Notes: a model not told the origin generated them from the letters alone. Numbered from the stretch's first letter, positions 17,017 through 26,769 are shown. The stretch is 48,108 nt of DNA from Azotobacter chroococcum (GCF_004339665.1 NZ_SMMU01000027.1:1-48108), one strand, 5' to 3'. Translations and numbers: made by a program.

Positions 17017-18059
17017 AGGCGCAGGCCCCCTTGGGCGGCGAAGAACAGCTCGGCGGCGCGGCGCTGTTCGGCGGCAAAATCATGGGTGTGGAAGAACGCC
17101 CAGCCCGGCCACTTGAGCCGCGCCCCCGGCGGAAAGGCTTGGGGCTGCGCGGCGCCGGTCGGCGGGTAGCAGTTGCGGGCGAGCACCGCGCCGAGCGCCG
17201 GGCCGTGCAGGTAGTCGACCAGCGGGGCGAGGCGCTCCTCCGTGCCGGGTTTAAGCAGGTAGCCGATCGGCATGGCCAGCGCGCCGTCCTCCGGCCAGAG
17301 CACTGCGGTACGGTCGCGGCGCGGGCAGAGTTCGGCCTGCAGCCAGGGCAGCACGGCGATGGCGCCGACGTCCGGGCTGTTCGAGCCGGCCTGGGTCGCG
17401 GTGCGCACGTTGTGCTGCAGGTGGCGCACGTTGCCGGCGAAGGCGGCGAGCCCGCTCTGGCCGAACTCCAGGTACAGCGCCAGCAGCAGGTAGGCGTTGT
17501 AGTCCTGGTAGGCCACCTGCGGATTCGGCCGCCAGCCGCCGAAGACGATCTCCCCGGCCCATTGCGGATCGAGCAGGTCGCTCCACACCCGCGGCGGCCG
17601 GCGGCCCTTGAGCCGGCGCCGGTCGATCAGCCAGACGAAGGGGATCACCGAGAACACCCGGAAGGCGCCCAGCGGATCGGCCAGACCGGCCGCCGCGCAG
17701 GCCGGATGCAGTTCGGGCAGCGGGCGGGCAGCGCGGCCGGGGGCGTAGTGGGCGAGCAGATCGGGCGCCAGGATGTCCTGGTAGACGGTCGACACCAGCA
17801 GGCCCGGCAGGCGCGCCGGGTCGCGCTCGCTGGCCAGGCTGTCGAACGGGCTGTACCACTCGCCGCCGCCCAGGCAGCAGCAGTTCAGGGCCGGGCCTCC
17901 GGCCGCGCGCTGCGCCGCCAGGGTCTGGTCGAGGCCGGCCTTGAAGGCCCGGCGCAGCGGAATCGGCATGCGCCCGAGCAGGTCCAGAGCGCCGAGGGCG
18001 CCGGGCGCCGGCAGCGCGGGGTGGCCGGCGTCGGCGCTGGTGTGCTGTGGTGTCGTCAC
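17007..18059 (-). CDS. leaderless substrate-binding-like protein with Cys-Cys-Cys motif
   Basis: 350 residues. The fold resembles periplasmic iron(III)-type binding proteins (SBP_bac_6): YQDILAPDLLAHY, VFSVIPFVWLIDRRRL, WSDLLDPQWAGEIVFGGW, and a closing LVDYLHGPALGAVL. Yet there is no signal peptide: the protein begins MTTPQHTSADAGHPALPAP, with a GTG start fixed by GAGGAGG five bases upstream. An NCCCLGGGEWY motif at about 59-69 is unlike ordinary binding proteins and could hold a metal or cluster. It heads an operon with a G protein and a permease-less ATPase, so it may work in the cytoplasm. Confidence 0.7.
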   Translation of the reverse strand: MTTPQHTSADAGHPALPAPGALGALDLLGRMPIPLRRAFKAGLDQTLAAQRAAGGPALNCCCLGGGEWYSPFDSLASERDPARLPGLLVSTVYQDILAPDLLAHYAPGRAARPLPELHPACAAAGLADPLGAFRVFSVIPFVWLIDRRRLKGRRPPRVWSDLLDPQWAGEIVFGGWRPNPQVAYQDYNAYLLLALYLEFGQSGLAAFAGNVRHLQHNVRTATQAGSNSPDVGAIAVLPWLQAELCPRRDRTAVLWPEDGALAMPIGYLLKPGTEERLAPLVDYLHGPALGAVLARNCYPPTGAAQPQAFPPGARLKWPGWAFFHTHDFAAEQRRAAELFFAAQGGLRLCN

Positions 18060-18104
18060 GCTGACCTCCTCGCTCCGGCGGGTCGTCTGGTCCGTAGGTG
18101 CTCC

Positions 18105-18240
18105 GGCCGGTGGAAAATCGCGATGCGAGTTTTCCACCCTACGGAAGGGTTTGGTCCGTAGGGTGGGAAACGGCCGCAGGCCTTTCCCACCATTGGCGCT
18201 GGCCGGTGGAGAATCGCCGCACGGGTTTTCCATCCCACGG
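18105..18240. repeat. REP-like hairpin array (GGTGGAAAA family)
   Basis: Three successive imperfect hairpins with GGTGGAAAA/TTTTCCACC arms: 18109-18138, 18162-18191 (GGTGGGAAA...TTTCCCACC) and 18205-18235. They are joined by CCGTAGGG-type linkers. This is a second REP family, different from the GGCTCCCACG family. The array lies directly upstream of the operon that starts at 18059, in the place where its promoter should be. Confidence 0.75.
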
Positions 18241-18442
18241 ACTGGCTTTAGCGAGATTCGGGCCAGCCGGCGCGGACGCGGCCGAGGCCGCGCCGGGCCG
18301 GGGTTGCGGGCGTTCCGGCAGGGGAACGGCGAGGGATGAGGTGTTCGCCGCCGAACATTCCGCCGCGGCAGACGTACCGGAGCGAACCCTCGATGCGTTG
18401 CTGTCGGCGTTCGCGGCCCGGCCGGCGGCGGCTGCGGGCTTC

Positions 18443-18458
18443 TGGCACGCCGCTGGCA
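18443..18458 (+). promoter_or_regulatory. candidate sigma-54 promoter
   Basis: TGGCACGCCGCTGGCA fits the -24/-12 consensus TGGCACGN4TTGCW at 11 of 12 fixed positions, with the GG and GC correctly spaced. It stands 39 bp before the ATG of the small gene at 18497. Predicted start of transcription is near 18469. No upstream enhancer sequence was identified. Confidence 0.5.
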
Positions 18459-18496
18459 TCGTCCCCGGCGTATTCATTCGCCACGAGGAACACGCC

Positions 18497-18733
18497 ATGA
18501 AGTCACGCGGCATCGTCAATGCCACCCGCCGCCTGATCGGCGCACGCAAGCTGGGCAGCGTCACCCTGCTCGGCAAGGCCGAGGAGGAGGCCCGCCACGC
18601 GCTGACCCAGGCGCGCGCCTGGATCGGTCGGGCCAATCCCATCGACGAGGAGGCGCAGCAGAACTTCCAGACCATCGTCGCGGCGACCGAGGATCTGGAG
18701 CGCGTGCTGCTGGAGGGGGCTGCCCCGGCCTGA
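18497..18733 (+). CDS. small hypothetical protein (78 aa), possible sigma-54 target
   Basis: MKSRGIVNATRRLIGARKLG begins a basic N-terminus. A helical region follows (VTLLGKAEEEARHALTQARAWI and DEEAQQNFQTIVAATEDLERVLL). Soluble, no signal peptide, family not recognised. GAGGAAC lies eight bases before the ATG. The feature of interest is the sigma-54-like promoter just upstream, which would tie it to nitrogen or similar control. The gene ends before a REP element that separates it from the convergent DUF4432 gene. Confidence 0.6.
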   Translation: MKSRGIVNATRRLIGARKLGSVTLLGKAEEEARHALTQARAWIGRANPIDEEAQQNFQTIVAATEDLERVLLEGAAPA

Positions 18734-18769
18734 GGGCAGCTTCGTAGGGGGATGCAACCCGCCCTTTTG

Positions 18770-18848
18770 ATGGCTCCCACGCTCCTGCGTGGGAGCCCAG
18801 GGCCGGGTGCACCTGCAACGTGCCCACGCAGGAGCGTGGGCACGATCA
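18770..18848. repeat. composite REP-like element, copy B
   Basis: TGAT-GGCTCCCACG...CGTGGGAGCC (18772-18797) paired with CGTGCCCACG...CGTGGGCACG-ATCA (18819-18844). Both palindromes are perfect. Immediately after it (about 18852-18876) is half of a different, Pseudomonas-type REP (ATAAATCCGCTCCTACAGCGG). It lies between convergent genes. Confidence 0.85.
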
Positions 18849-18880
18849 ATCACAGATAAATCCGCTCCTACAGCGGGGAC

Positions 18881-20098
18881 TTACTGCTGCTTGGTCAGAT
18901 CGACCAGCGGTTCTTCGCGCACCTCGGTCGGCCGGCCGGCCTGGACCTCGTTGACCCGCTGCACGGCCTGGTCCACCGCCGCCTTGTCGGCGAGCAGGGC
19001 GAAGCCGACCCGGAACTGGCGCTGCTCCTTCGGGCCGATGGTCGGCACCAGGCCGAGCGGGCGCTGGAAGCGACGGTTGTAGGAGAAGCTGGTGCCGGGC
19101 TCGAGGCCGGTGACGTAGCCCTGTTTCTCGGTGTCGGTGTTCTTCCACAGCGAGAACACCGGCAGCTGCTGGACGTTGTAGTCGACCCGCACGCCGCGGT
19201 CGCCGGCCCGGTTGTGCAGCACGGCCAGGGTGTCGCCCTTGTCGTCGCCGTAGGGAACCAGATTGTAGACGGTCTCGTCGTAGTCCTTGGTCGGGCCGCG
19301 GTAGGTCTGCCAGTTGGCGAGGTCGCCGCGGGCCTTGGCGTTGAACGGCGAGACCTGCTTGACCGGGGCGACGAAGCGCGCGCCCTGCTCGAGCAGCGGC
19401 GTGCCGAAGTTGTTGTGGTAGAGCGCCTGGTATTCCTTGGGGTAGTCGCCGTTGTTGGTCAGGGTGTCGTCGATGACGAAGCCCGTGGCGCCCGGCGTGG
19501 TGCTCAATTCGGTGGCGACGCTGAAGTCGACCTTCTTGAAGGCCTGCTCCTTCAGCTCGCCCCTGAGGCGGATGGCGTACGGCGGCTGCTCGTCGATGCT
19601 CAGCACCACCCGGGTGGCCGGAATGTTCGCCGCCCGGCCGTGCAGGGTGAGCAGCTCGCCGTTGTCCATGCCGGGATGGCCGACCCACTCGTAGCCGCAG
19701 CGGGTGACCAGCTCGTTGAAGCCCTCGAGCCAGCCGAGGCCGCCGCGGCCGTTCTGTTCGATGAACGCCGGGTTGACCACATCCTTGACCGGCGAGTCCC
19801 AGCCCATGCGGACGTCGCCGGCCACCGCGCGCAGCACGTTCATGCCGCGGGTCGGCACCACGGTGATGGTCATGGCGCCGGTGTCGATGTCGATCAGGCT
19901 GACGCCCTCCTGGAGGCCGCCGTGCAGGGTGCGCAGGCTGACCGAGAACGGCTTGTCGGTCTGGATGCCCAACTGCTGGCTGTCGATCTTCCAGTTCTGC
20001 GCCGGCTTGTCGGTATCGAGCAGGACATAGTCCCGGGCCAGGGCAGAGGTGGTGCCGACGACAGCGGCCAGGCCGATGAGGCAGGAAAGCTTGTTCAT
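18881..20098 (-). CDS. periplasmic DUF4432 (aldose-1-epimerase-like) protein
   Basis: 405 residues with an N-terminal signal peptide ending near SALA-RDYV. The body matches the DUF4432 group of galactose-mutarotase-fold proteins: TVVPTRGMNVLRA, GWLEGFNELVTRCGYEWVG, LTLHGRAANIPA, YHNNFGTPLLE and RRFQRPLG. Catalytic-type His and Glu residues of the mutarotase fold may be those in TLHGR and the C-terminal half. It would bind or interconvert a sugar in the periplasm. It lies 55 bases downstream of the GH13 glucosidase, so the two probably share a transcript and a substrate. Confidence 0.8.
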   Translation of the reverse strand: MNKLSCLIGLAAVVGTTSALARDYVLLDTDKPAQNWKIDSQQLGIQTDKPFSVSLRTLHGGLQEGVSLIDIDTGAMTITVVPTRGMNVLRAVAGDVRMGWDSPVKDVVNPAFIEQNGRGGLGWLEGFNELVTRCGYEWVGHPGMDNGELLTLHGRAANIPATRVVLSIDEQPPYAIRLRGELKEQAFKKVDFSVATELSTTPGATGFVIDDTLTNNGDYPKEYQALYHNNFGTPLLEQGARFVAPVKQVSPFNAKARGDLANWQTYRGPTKDYDETVYNLVPYGDDKGDTLAVLHNRAGDRGVRVDYNVQQLPVFSLWKNTDTEKQGYVTGLEPGTSFSYNRRFQRPLGLVPTIGPKEQRQFRVGFALLADKAAVDQAVQRVNEVQAGRPTEVREEPLVDLTKQQ

Positions 20099-20153
20099 GA
20101 TGACCCTTCTTTTCTTGTTGTGAGGCAGCCGCGCAGGCTGCCCCGGATGGCGA

Positions 20154-21884
<1,731 letters not shown>

Positions 21885-22494
21885 ACAAGCTTCCTGTTCT
21901 TGGGATTGTTGGTAGGCAAGGCGTGTTTCTTGGCGTAGTGCGTGGCTGTCTTCAGGGCCGCCGGCATCAGGGCCGCCGGCATCAGGGCCGGATGCGGTCC
22001 GGGCGATTCGGCCGGTCGCGGCGCATGAAGGCGCCGGGCAGCGCGTCGCCGCCTTCGCCGGCATGAGGGCACAGGAGATGCGGGGAGCGAGGGGCAGGGA
22101 TATCGCCTGCGAGGGCGGGCGGCTGGATGACTGCAACCATGGGACACCTTGTTCCGGGGACAACGCTGTCTTGGGGCCGCAGGCCCGGGCGCGTCGACCC
22201 CCGTCTTGTTGTTCTTGTCGTCTGCCGGGGCGGGCCCGAAACGGGCGGGCCGCTCTACTCCGGCAAGGGTCCCCTGTCGGGGTATCGCTACCTTAGTAGG
22301 GGGTTTTGGGTTTGACAAGACGTTCATTGTTTTAAGGTTTTTCGCTGTATTTCCCCGTAGGTAAAACGATTCATCAAGATAAAAGCAGATATTGGCACGA
22401 TCAGGCCGGCAGCCGTGCGGATCGCGCCGGTCGACGCTCGAAAGTCGCCTGAGAAAATCCTGCCGACAGTCGCGAAAAAGACGCCGGGCGTGCC
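21885..22494. other. 610-bp regulatory/non-coding spacer
   Basis: This is the promoter region of the exported glucosidase gene plus unassigned DNA. Near 21953-21991 a 15-bp unit (CAGGGCCGCCGGCAT) occurs in two full copies and a partial third. The stretch 22270-22400 is markedly AT-richer than its surroundings and includes GTAAAACGATTCATC at about 22361-22375. That resembles half of a LacI-type operator, which would suit a sugar gene but is not convincing alone. The right end borders the mgtA remnant; no gene is supported. Confidence 0.45.
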
Positions 22495-22992
22495 ATGCGC
22501 CGCCAGGGCCGGCGCCACGTCGACCGCGAATGGGAGCGCACCCCGCACCCCTGGAACCTCCGCGAGGTGCGCAATTTCATGGTGGTGTTCGGCCTGGTCA
22601 GCTCGGCCTTCGACCTGCTGACTTTCGGCGTGCTCTTCCACTTCGTCGGCGAACGGCCCGAACTGTTCCGCAGCGGCTGGTTCGTCGAGTCGCTGCTCAC
22701 TGAACTGGCGATCATCTTCGTGGTGCGCACCTACAAACCCTTCTACCGCAGCCGCCCCGGCCGCCTGCTGCTCTTGAGCACCCTGGCGGTGATGCTGCTC
22801 ACCGTGCTTTTGCCCTACACCCCGGCCGGTACCTGGTTCGACCTCGTCCCCCTGCCGCCCGCGCTGCTGGCGACCATCGTGCTGATCACCCTGCTCTATG
22901 CGGCGGCTTCGGAGGCGGTGAAGCGGCGGTTCTATGCGGCGGCGAGAAGGCCGAGGAGTGCGGCAAGGAGGTATCGGGGGGGCGTGGGGTAG
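22495..22992 (+). pseudogene. C-terminal remnant of an Mg2+-transporting P-type ATPase (mgtA/mgtB)
   Basis: About 165 codons matching only the last transmembrane part of MgtA-type ATPases: VDREWERTPHPWNLREVRNF, MVVFGLVSSAFDLLTFGVL, FVESLLTELAIIFVVRTYK and PLPPALLATIVLITLLY. The phosphorylation domain (DKTGT) and the rest of the ~900-residue protein are missing, and family-like sequence begins within a few codons of the first ATG. It is therefore a 5'-deleted relic. The open frame is intact, but a membrane fragment like this would not transport. Confidence 0.8.
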
Positions 22993-23212
22993 GAGGGAGC
23001 TCGGGACAGCAACTGCCGGGCACAGGCGAAAATGAAAGTTTGTCCCTGAGTCTCCTCCGAAACGGCGCGGGTTGCACCCCCTACAGGGCTGACCACTCAT
23101 TGCACCTGACTTTACCATCATTTCTCTGAGCCGCATAACATGTAAAGATCGACCCAAAGCAGGTGCTCTATGTCTTACCCAGTAATAAGTCGGGAGCGCA
23201 GCGAATAGTTTA

Positions 23213-23968
23213 TTAGCGTGCGGCAATTGGTTGGAAAATTGGGCATTCACTTAATTTGCGTGCAAAATAATACTCTTTGGCTTGACCTATAGAGTAGTTG
23301 TTTATCTCTGCTAATTGCTGTCTATTTATTTTCTGATCGGTTTTTCCAGCCCAGAACGCTAGCTTTGGCGATATTGGTATAAAAGCAAAGTTTCCATAAC
23401 CATCTGCTACGATGAATTCTCCTTCTGTAGACTCAATAAGCCCCCATTTAAAATGGCTGCATGTATGCCAATCACGATCAAGTGAAATTTGAATTTTCAG
23501 GCCAGAGCTAAACCTTACTGGAACCACTCCTCCATCTCTGACAAAGCTGCCGTTCTTGCTTTCAATGATCTCCTCTTGCTCTTTAGTTAAGCCAGAGCCA
23601 GAGATGCTGTCCAGAGTGGTATCATTATTTTCACTTAAATGAAAGCCGTGGCGGAGCCTCCATAGCAGACAGTATCTCGAAATTACCTCATGGTTTCTTT
23701 CATTAAATGGTTTGATTGAGTCAATCTCTTGATGAAAAGCTGTTTCAATTGGAACCATGTAGCCTCTCTCTGCTCTTTGGTCCCATGTGCGTTTGGTACA
23801 AAAGATTTTTGCCCTCTTATTGCGCCTTACAATCTCGCCGGTGCTAATGATTTTAATTTCAACCATATTGTTATCGTCATAAAACTTAGCTATCGCATGG
23901 GCTGTATGGTAATGCTGCTCAATAGTTAACTGTCTAGGGTTCTTTTTGGATGTTGGTTCATACGGCAT
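23213..23968 (-). CDS. hypothetical protein in AT-rich island (251 aa)
   Basis: MPYEPTSKKNPRQLTIEQHYH starts a soluble protein whose first third (HYHTAHAIAKFYD, IISTGEIVRR, KIFCTKRTWDQRAE, ETAFHQEIDSI) is vaguely like DUF4238-type proteins, but I do not claim that family. A perfect GGAGG eight bases before the ATG shows it is a real gene. Base composition is far more AT-rich than its neighbours, and codon use is foreign, so it was probably acquired. It lies beside another AT-rich gene on the same strand, 99 bp away. Confidence 0.6.
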   Translation of the reverse strand: MPYEPTSKKNPRQLTIEQHYHTAHAIAKFYDDNNMVEIKIISTGEIVRRNKRAKIFCTKRTWDQRAERGYMVPIETAFHQEIDSIKPFNERNHEVISRYCLLWRLRHGFHLSENNDTTLDSISGSGLTKEQEEIIESKNGSFVRDGGVVPVRFSSGLKIQISLDRDWHTCSHFKWGLIESTEGEFIVADGYGNFAFIPISPKLAFWAGKTDQKINRQQLAEINNYSIGQAKEYYFARKLSECPIFQPIAAR

Positions 23969-24067
23969 TGCTATTCCTCCTTTTTTGATCTTGCCTGACT
24001 GGTAAAGTTTCTCAGAGCTCGACAGCCAGCTGCGCTGGCACCCGGAGCAGCATGTTTTTAGGTGAAC

Positions 24068-24835
24068 TCATTCGACTGGTACCTTTAATTCTATAAAATA
24101 CGGTATTTCAATAGATTCAGCGAGTGGTATAGAGCCAATGTTAATGGGGAGAAGTGTAATTTTACCATCATCTTCAAGCATATACTTTTCGCAGAATAAA
24201 AACATGATACCTCCAATAAATTCGTTAAACCACGCCATTAAGTCGGTGCTCTCAACTATTAACTTGTCGAAGGCCGCAGCAGGTTGACTTTGGTCGATCT
24301 TTTCTAATATGGCTGCTCCAATGACACTTTCAGAAAAGTAGTAGAGCGTATTGCCTATGCTGTTCGACATGTATGCAATCATCTCACTTGAGTCTGGTTC
24401 ATCCTTGTTAAGATTTTTGTTTAGTGTGCCCTTGATGTGTTCAAGGGAGTAGTGAAATGCGAAATTATTTCGCAGCTCCCTGACTATGTTAGGTTTGCCG
24501 AAGTATTTTTTCAGCTTCGAGAGGCTTTCCTTGGCATCGGCAGGAAGGAGAGGTGTGTATTTTCTTCCTAGCATAGATTTAAAATAGCCCTGCTGAAGAG
24601 CTTCCCATGCTTCATAGAGCTTCCCAACAAAGAGTCTAGCGATAATAAGTGCTTGGGTTGTATGTGCATGTATGTGCCACTTTTCGTCCTTTCGATGCTG
24701 GGAACATATATAAAAGAGCTTGTTTAAAACATTCAACTCGTTTGCCACGTGAGCAAGCAAAACGAACAATGCGCGCTCATCCTCGGGCATCTGGCGAAGC
24801 TTTTCTGGCTTGAGGAGCCACTCATAAATTACCAT
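24068..24835 (-). CDS. HEPN-like hypothetical protein in AT-rich island (255 aa)
   Basis: A mostly helical soluble protein with no signal peptide. The stretch IVRELRNNFAFHYSLEH carries an R-N-x4-H motif in a helical context. This is the signature of HEPN nucleases and their relatives in toxin and anti-phage modules. Other parts (ERALFVLLAHVANELNVLN, TTQALIIARLFVGKLYEAW) fit the long helices of such proteins. No partner nucleotidyltransferase is next to it. The gene is AT-rich and foreign-looking. HEPN assignment rests on one motif and is tentative. Confidence 0.5.
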   Translation of the reverse strand: MVIYEWLLKPEKLRQMPEDERALFVLLAHVANELNVLNKLFYICSQHRKDEKWHIHAHTTQALIIARLFVGKLYEAWEALQQGYFKSMLGRKYTPLLPADAKESLSKLKKYFGKPNIVRELRNNFAFHYSLEHIKGTLNKNLNKDEPDSSEMIAYMSNSIGNTLYYFSESVIGAAILEKIDQSQPAAAFDKLIVESTDLMAWFNEFIGGIMFLFCEKYMLEDDGKITLLPINIGSIPLAESIEIPYFIELKVPVE

Positions 24836-24946
24836 GGGTTTAGTCCGCCTTGCTTATAGAGAGAAAAGGGGACAGCTTTATTTTTGACCTCGACCTGCCA
24901 CAGGTTGAAAATTTGTGCCTCCCCGCCAATAGGGCAGGGAGTAATT

Positions 24947-25260
24947 TTAACCCTTCATATATAAAACGCTATCAACCCGCCCGATATGCTCGACCAGCGC
25001 CGGATTGTCGATCTGCGAATACAGCGACAGGTCGATCTTCCAAGGCAGCATCAGGTCGTCCAGCGCCAGTTCGATATCCAGCAGATCCCGATAGCTCAGG
25101 TCGCCCTTGAAGGGTCAGGTCGATATCCGAGCCAGGGCGGTAGTTGCCCTTGGCTCGGGAGCCGTAGAGCACGGCCTGCTCGATGTCCGGAAAACGGCCG
25201 AACACCTGGCGGATGGACTCGGCGACCTGCGGGGGGAAGGCCGATTTCCTCGGGCGTCAT
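24947..25260 (-). pseudogene. MNT-type nucleotidyltransferase antitoxin (mntA-like), frameshifted
   Basis: The start MTPEEIGLP and the active-site block VLYGSRAKGNYRPGSDIDL (GSRAKGx10DxD) are those of minimal nucleotidyltransferases, the antitoxin half of MNT/HEPN modules. The reading frame breaks twice. An extra C in the C-run at about 25231-25236 separates the start from VAESIRQVFGRFPD, and an extra base in ACCCTTCAAGGG near 25110-25120 shifts TL(K)GDLSYRDLL into another frame. The intact tail would be WKIDLSLYSQIDNP...VEHIGRV. As written it cannot make a whole protein, unless these are sequencing errors. Confidence 0.75.
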
Positions 25261-25679
25261 GCGTTCGGCTCCGCCCGGCTGGAAAGCACGCGCTCCAGCG
25301 CCTTGAGCAGCGGGTGATGCTGCTGCCGGATGTTGAGCAGGATCGCTTCGGCGGTTTCTTCGTTGCAGGTGTGCGAGGTGCGGTTGCGGTCGGTCAGCAT
25401 CTGCATCCAGCCCTGTCCGTCGGCGATCAGCCCGGTGCCAAAGGCTTCGCGGATGGTGTCGCGCGGATCGACGATTCCTTCGATGCCCTGCCAGACGAGG
25501 AAATCCTTCAGCGTGTTCTAGCCCAGTTCGTAGCTGCATTCGAACTCATGGAGCGCGCCCTGCCTTTCCAGTTTCGACAGGGGCTGCTGGCTCATCAGTT
25601 CCATGGCTTCGTCGAGTTGCAGCAGGGCTTTGCCGAAGCTGTGCAGCCGCCGTTGCCAGTGAATATCGGGAGCGTTCAT
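25257..25679 (-). pseudogene. HEPN toxin (HI0074/HepT-like), with in-frame stop
   Basis: About 140 codons: MNAPDIHWQRRLHSFGKALL, then ALHEFECSYELG, a TAG stop where the family has Trp, then NTLKDFLVWQGIEG and QMLTDRNRTSHTCNEE. The last contains the HEPN R-x4-H nuclease motif (RNRTSH). The end overlaps the MNT start by ATGA, the normal order of these pairs. One TGG-to-TAG change appears to have killed the toxin while the rest stays readable. Both partners being broken suggests the module is decaying. Confidence 0.75.
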
Positions 25680-25734
25680 TCCAATCCCTTTCACGGTCCT
25701 GCACCTTTTAATTCAGGAGACCAAATGAGTAAGG

Positions 25735-25808
25735 GCTTCGGTAGGAGCGAATTCATTCGCGATGCTTCTGCCATTGCTGGCGGTCGCAGATAAATCTGCT
25801 CCTACAGC
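25735..25808. repeat. Pseudomonas-type REP pair
   Basis: GGTAGGAGCGAATTCATTCGCGA and, inverted, TCGCAGATAAATCTGCTCCTAC, separated by about 30 bases. This is the familiar pseudomonad REP pattern. It lies just past the 3' end of the kinase gene (stop at 25802) and upstream of the broken HEPN gene. A half copy occurs at about 18852-18876. Confidence 0.75.
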
Positions 25809-26371
25809 GGTACCGGCAGACCGCCAATCGCCTCGATCACTCGCCTTACCGCTTCTTCCTCATCCGCCCCCGTCACATCCACCTGCAGGTCGCATCGCGC
25901 CCCGAGTTCGGCCATGACCACGCCGCGGAACACCGGGTCCAGGCTCTGGATGTCGGCGACGCTCATTTCCCCGCGGGCGCCCAGGCGGCGGATGCGCTCG
26001 TTCTCGTCCAGGGTGAGCAGCACCGAGACGTCCGGGTGCGGCAGGGCCGGGAGCAGGGCGTCGAAGTCGGCGTCGACGCCGCGGGCCCGGGCATAGGCGA
26101 TGGTGGAGGCTAGGAAGCGGTCCATCACCACGGTCCGGCCGGCGTCCGCCGCGGCCCGCGCCCTGGCGCCCTCGGCGGCGGCGATGGCGAGGTAGAACAG
26201 GGCATGGGCGATCCTGGCGTCGCCCAGCGCGGTGTGGATCTGCTCGCGAAGCGGCTTTATCGCCGGGCCGGGCATGCTCATGGCGATCCCGCCGAGCGCG
26301 GCGGTCAGGTTGCGGACCAGGGTCGTCTTGCCGACGCCGTCCAGGGATTCGATGACGATGAACCGGGCCAT
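25802..26371 (-). CDS. thymidylate-kinase-like P-loop kinase
   Basis: 189 residues. FIVIESLDGVGKTTLVRNL is the thymidylate-kinase P-loop (usually EGxDGxGKTT), followed by the family's MPGPAIKPLREQ and the VVMDRFLASTIAYA (DR[FY]xxS) motif. A LID-like stretch RIRRLGARGEMS is present. It is shorter than Tmk (about 210 residues) and departs from it in several motifs, so it is probably a paralogous nucleotide or small-molecule kinase rather than the essential Tmk. It is separated from the Nif11 gene by a terminator and is not part of the nitrogenase operon. Confidence 0.75.
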   Translation of the reverse strand: MARFIVIESLDGVGKTTLVRNLTAALGGIAMSMPGPAIKPLREQIHTALGDARIAHALFYLAIAAAEGARARAAADAGRTVVMDRFLASTIAYARARGVDADFDALLPALPHPDVSVLLTLDENERIRRLGARGEMSVADIQSLDPVFRGVVMAELGARCDLQVDVTGADEEEAVRRVIEAIGGLPVPL

Positions 26372-26506
26372 GGGGACTCCTGTCGGTGGTTCCTTCTCTC
26401 ATCAGCATAAGCGGTCGGGCGCGAGCGGGGTCCGGCGGTCGCCTGTTCAGCGAACACAGCGAGCCGGGCCTGCGCATCAAGAACCTGGAGGCGCATATGG
26501 GGCACG

Positions 26507-26541
26507 AAAAAAACGCCGACCGGCAGGGAGTCCGGTCGGCG
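26507..26541 (-). terminator. intrinsic terminator of the downstream vnf-associated operon
   Basis: Read on the minus strand: a perfect 10-bp stem CGCCGACCGG/CCGGTCGGCG with an 8-base loop, directly followed by seven T. This is the clearest intrinsic terminator in the window. It lies 30 bp after the Nif11 stop and marks the end of the operon that runs from 30795. Confidence 0.9.
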
Positions 26542-26571
26542 CAAAGCTGCAGTCGCAGGGGAGGGTGTTGC

Positions 26572-26769
26572 TCAGAGGGGGGTGATGCCGTGCTCGGCGT
26601 AGATCTCGTCCTGGGCCTGGCGGAATTCGTTCATGGTGAACTCGAAGCCGTGCTCCTTGAGCAGCGCCCAGCTCGCCTGTTCGTCTTCCGCGCCTTCGTT
26701 GACCCGGTTCTTGAACGCTTCGTCGCTGCGCATGCGGTTGATGTAGGCCTTGGCGGATTCGACACTCAT
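26572..26769 (-). CDS. Nif11-family small protein
   Basis: 65 residues. MSVESAKAYINRMRSDEAFKN is the Nif11 N-terminal pattern, and the C-terminal EHGFEFTMNEFRQAQDEI also fits. Nif11 proteins are found in nitrogen-fixation clusters and, as leader peptides, in natural-product loci; their role in nitrogen fixation is unknown. There is no double-Gly leader cut or core peptide here, so it is the nif type. GGAGG stands nine bases upstream. It is the last gene of the operon, 13 bp after the permease gene and just before a strong terminator. Confidence 0.85.
   Translation of the reverse strand: MSVESAKAYINRMRSDEAFKNRVNEGAEDEQASWALLKEHGFEFTMNEFRQAQDEIYAEHGITPL

Noticed and set aside
21953-21991. Tandem CAGGGCCGCCGGCAT units as a regulatory iteron
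   Set aside because: Only two full units and a partial one; likely slippage in GC-rich DNA.
22361-22375. GTAAAACGATTCATC as a LacI-type operator for the GH13 gene
   Set aside because: Only a poor half-match to a LacI palindrome and far (about 480 bp) from the gene start.
25802-26371. Essential thymidylate kinase tmk
   Set aside because: Shorter, with altered motifs and no tmk-holB context; called a paralogous kinase.
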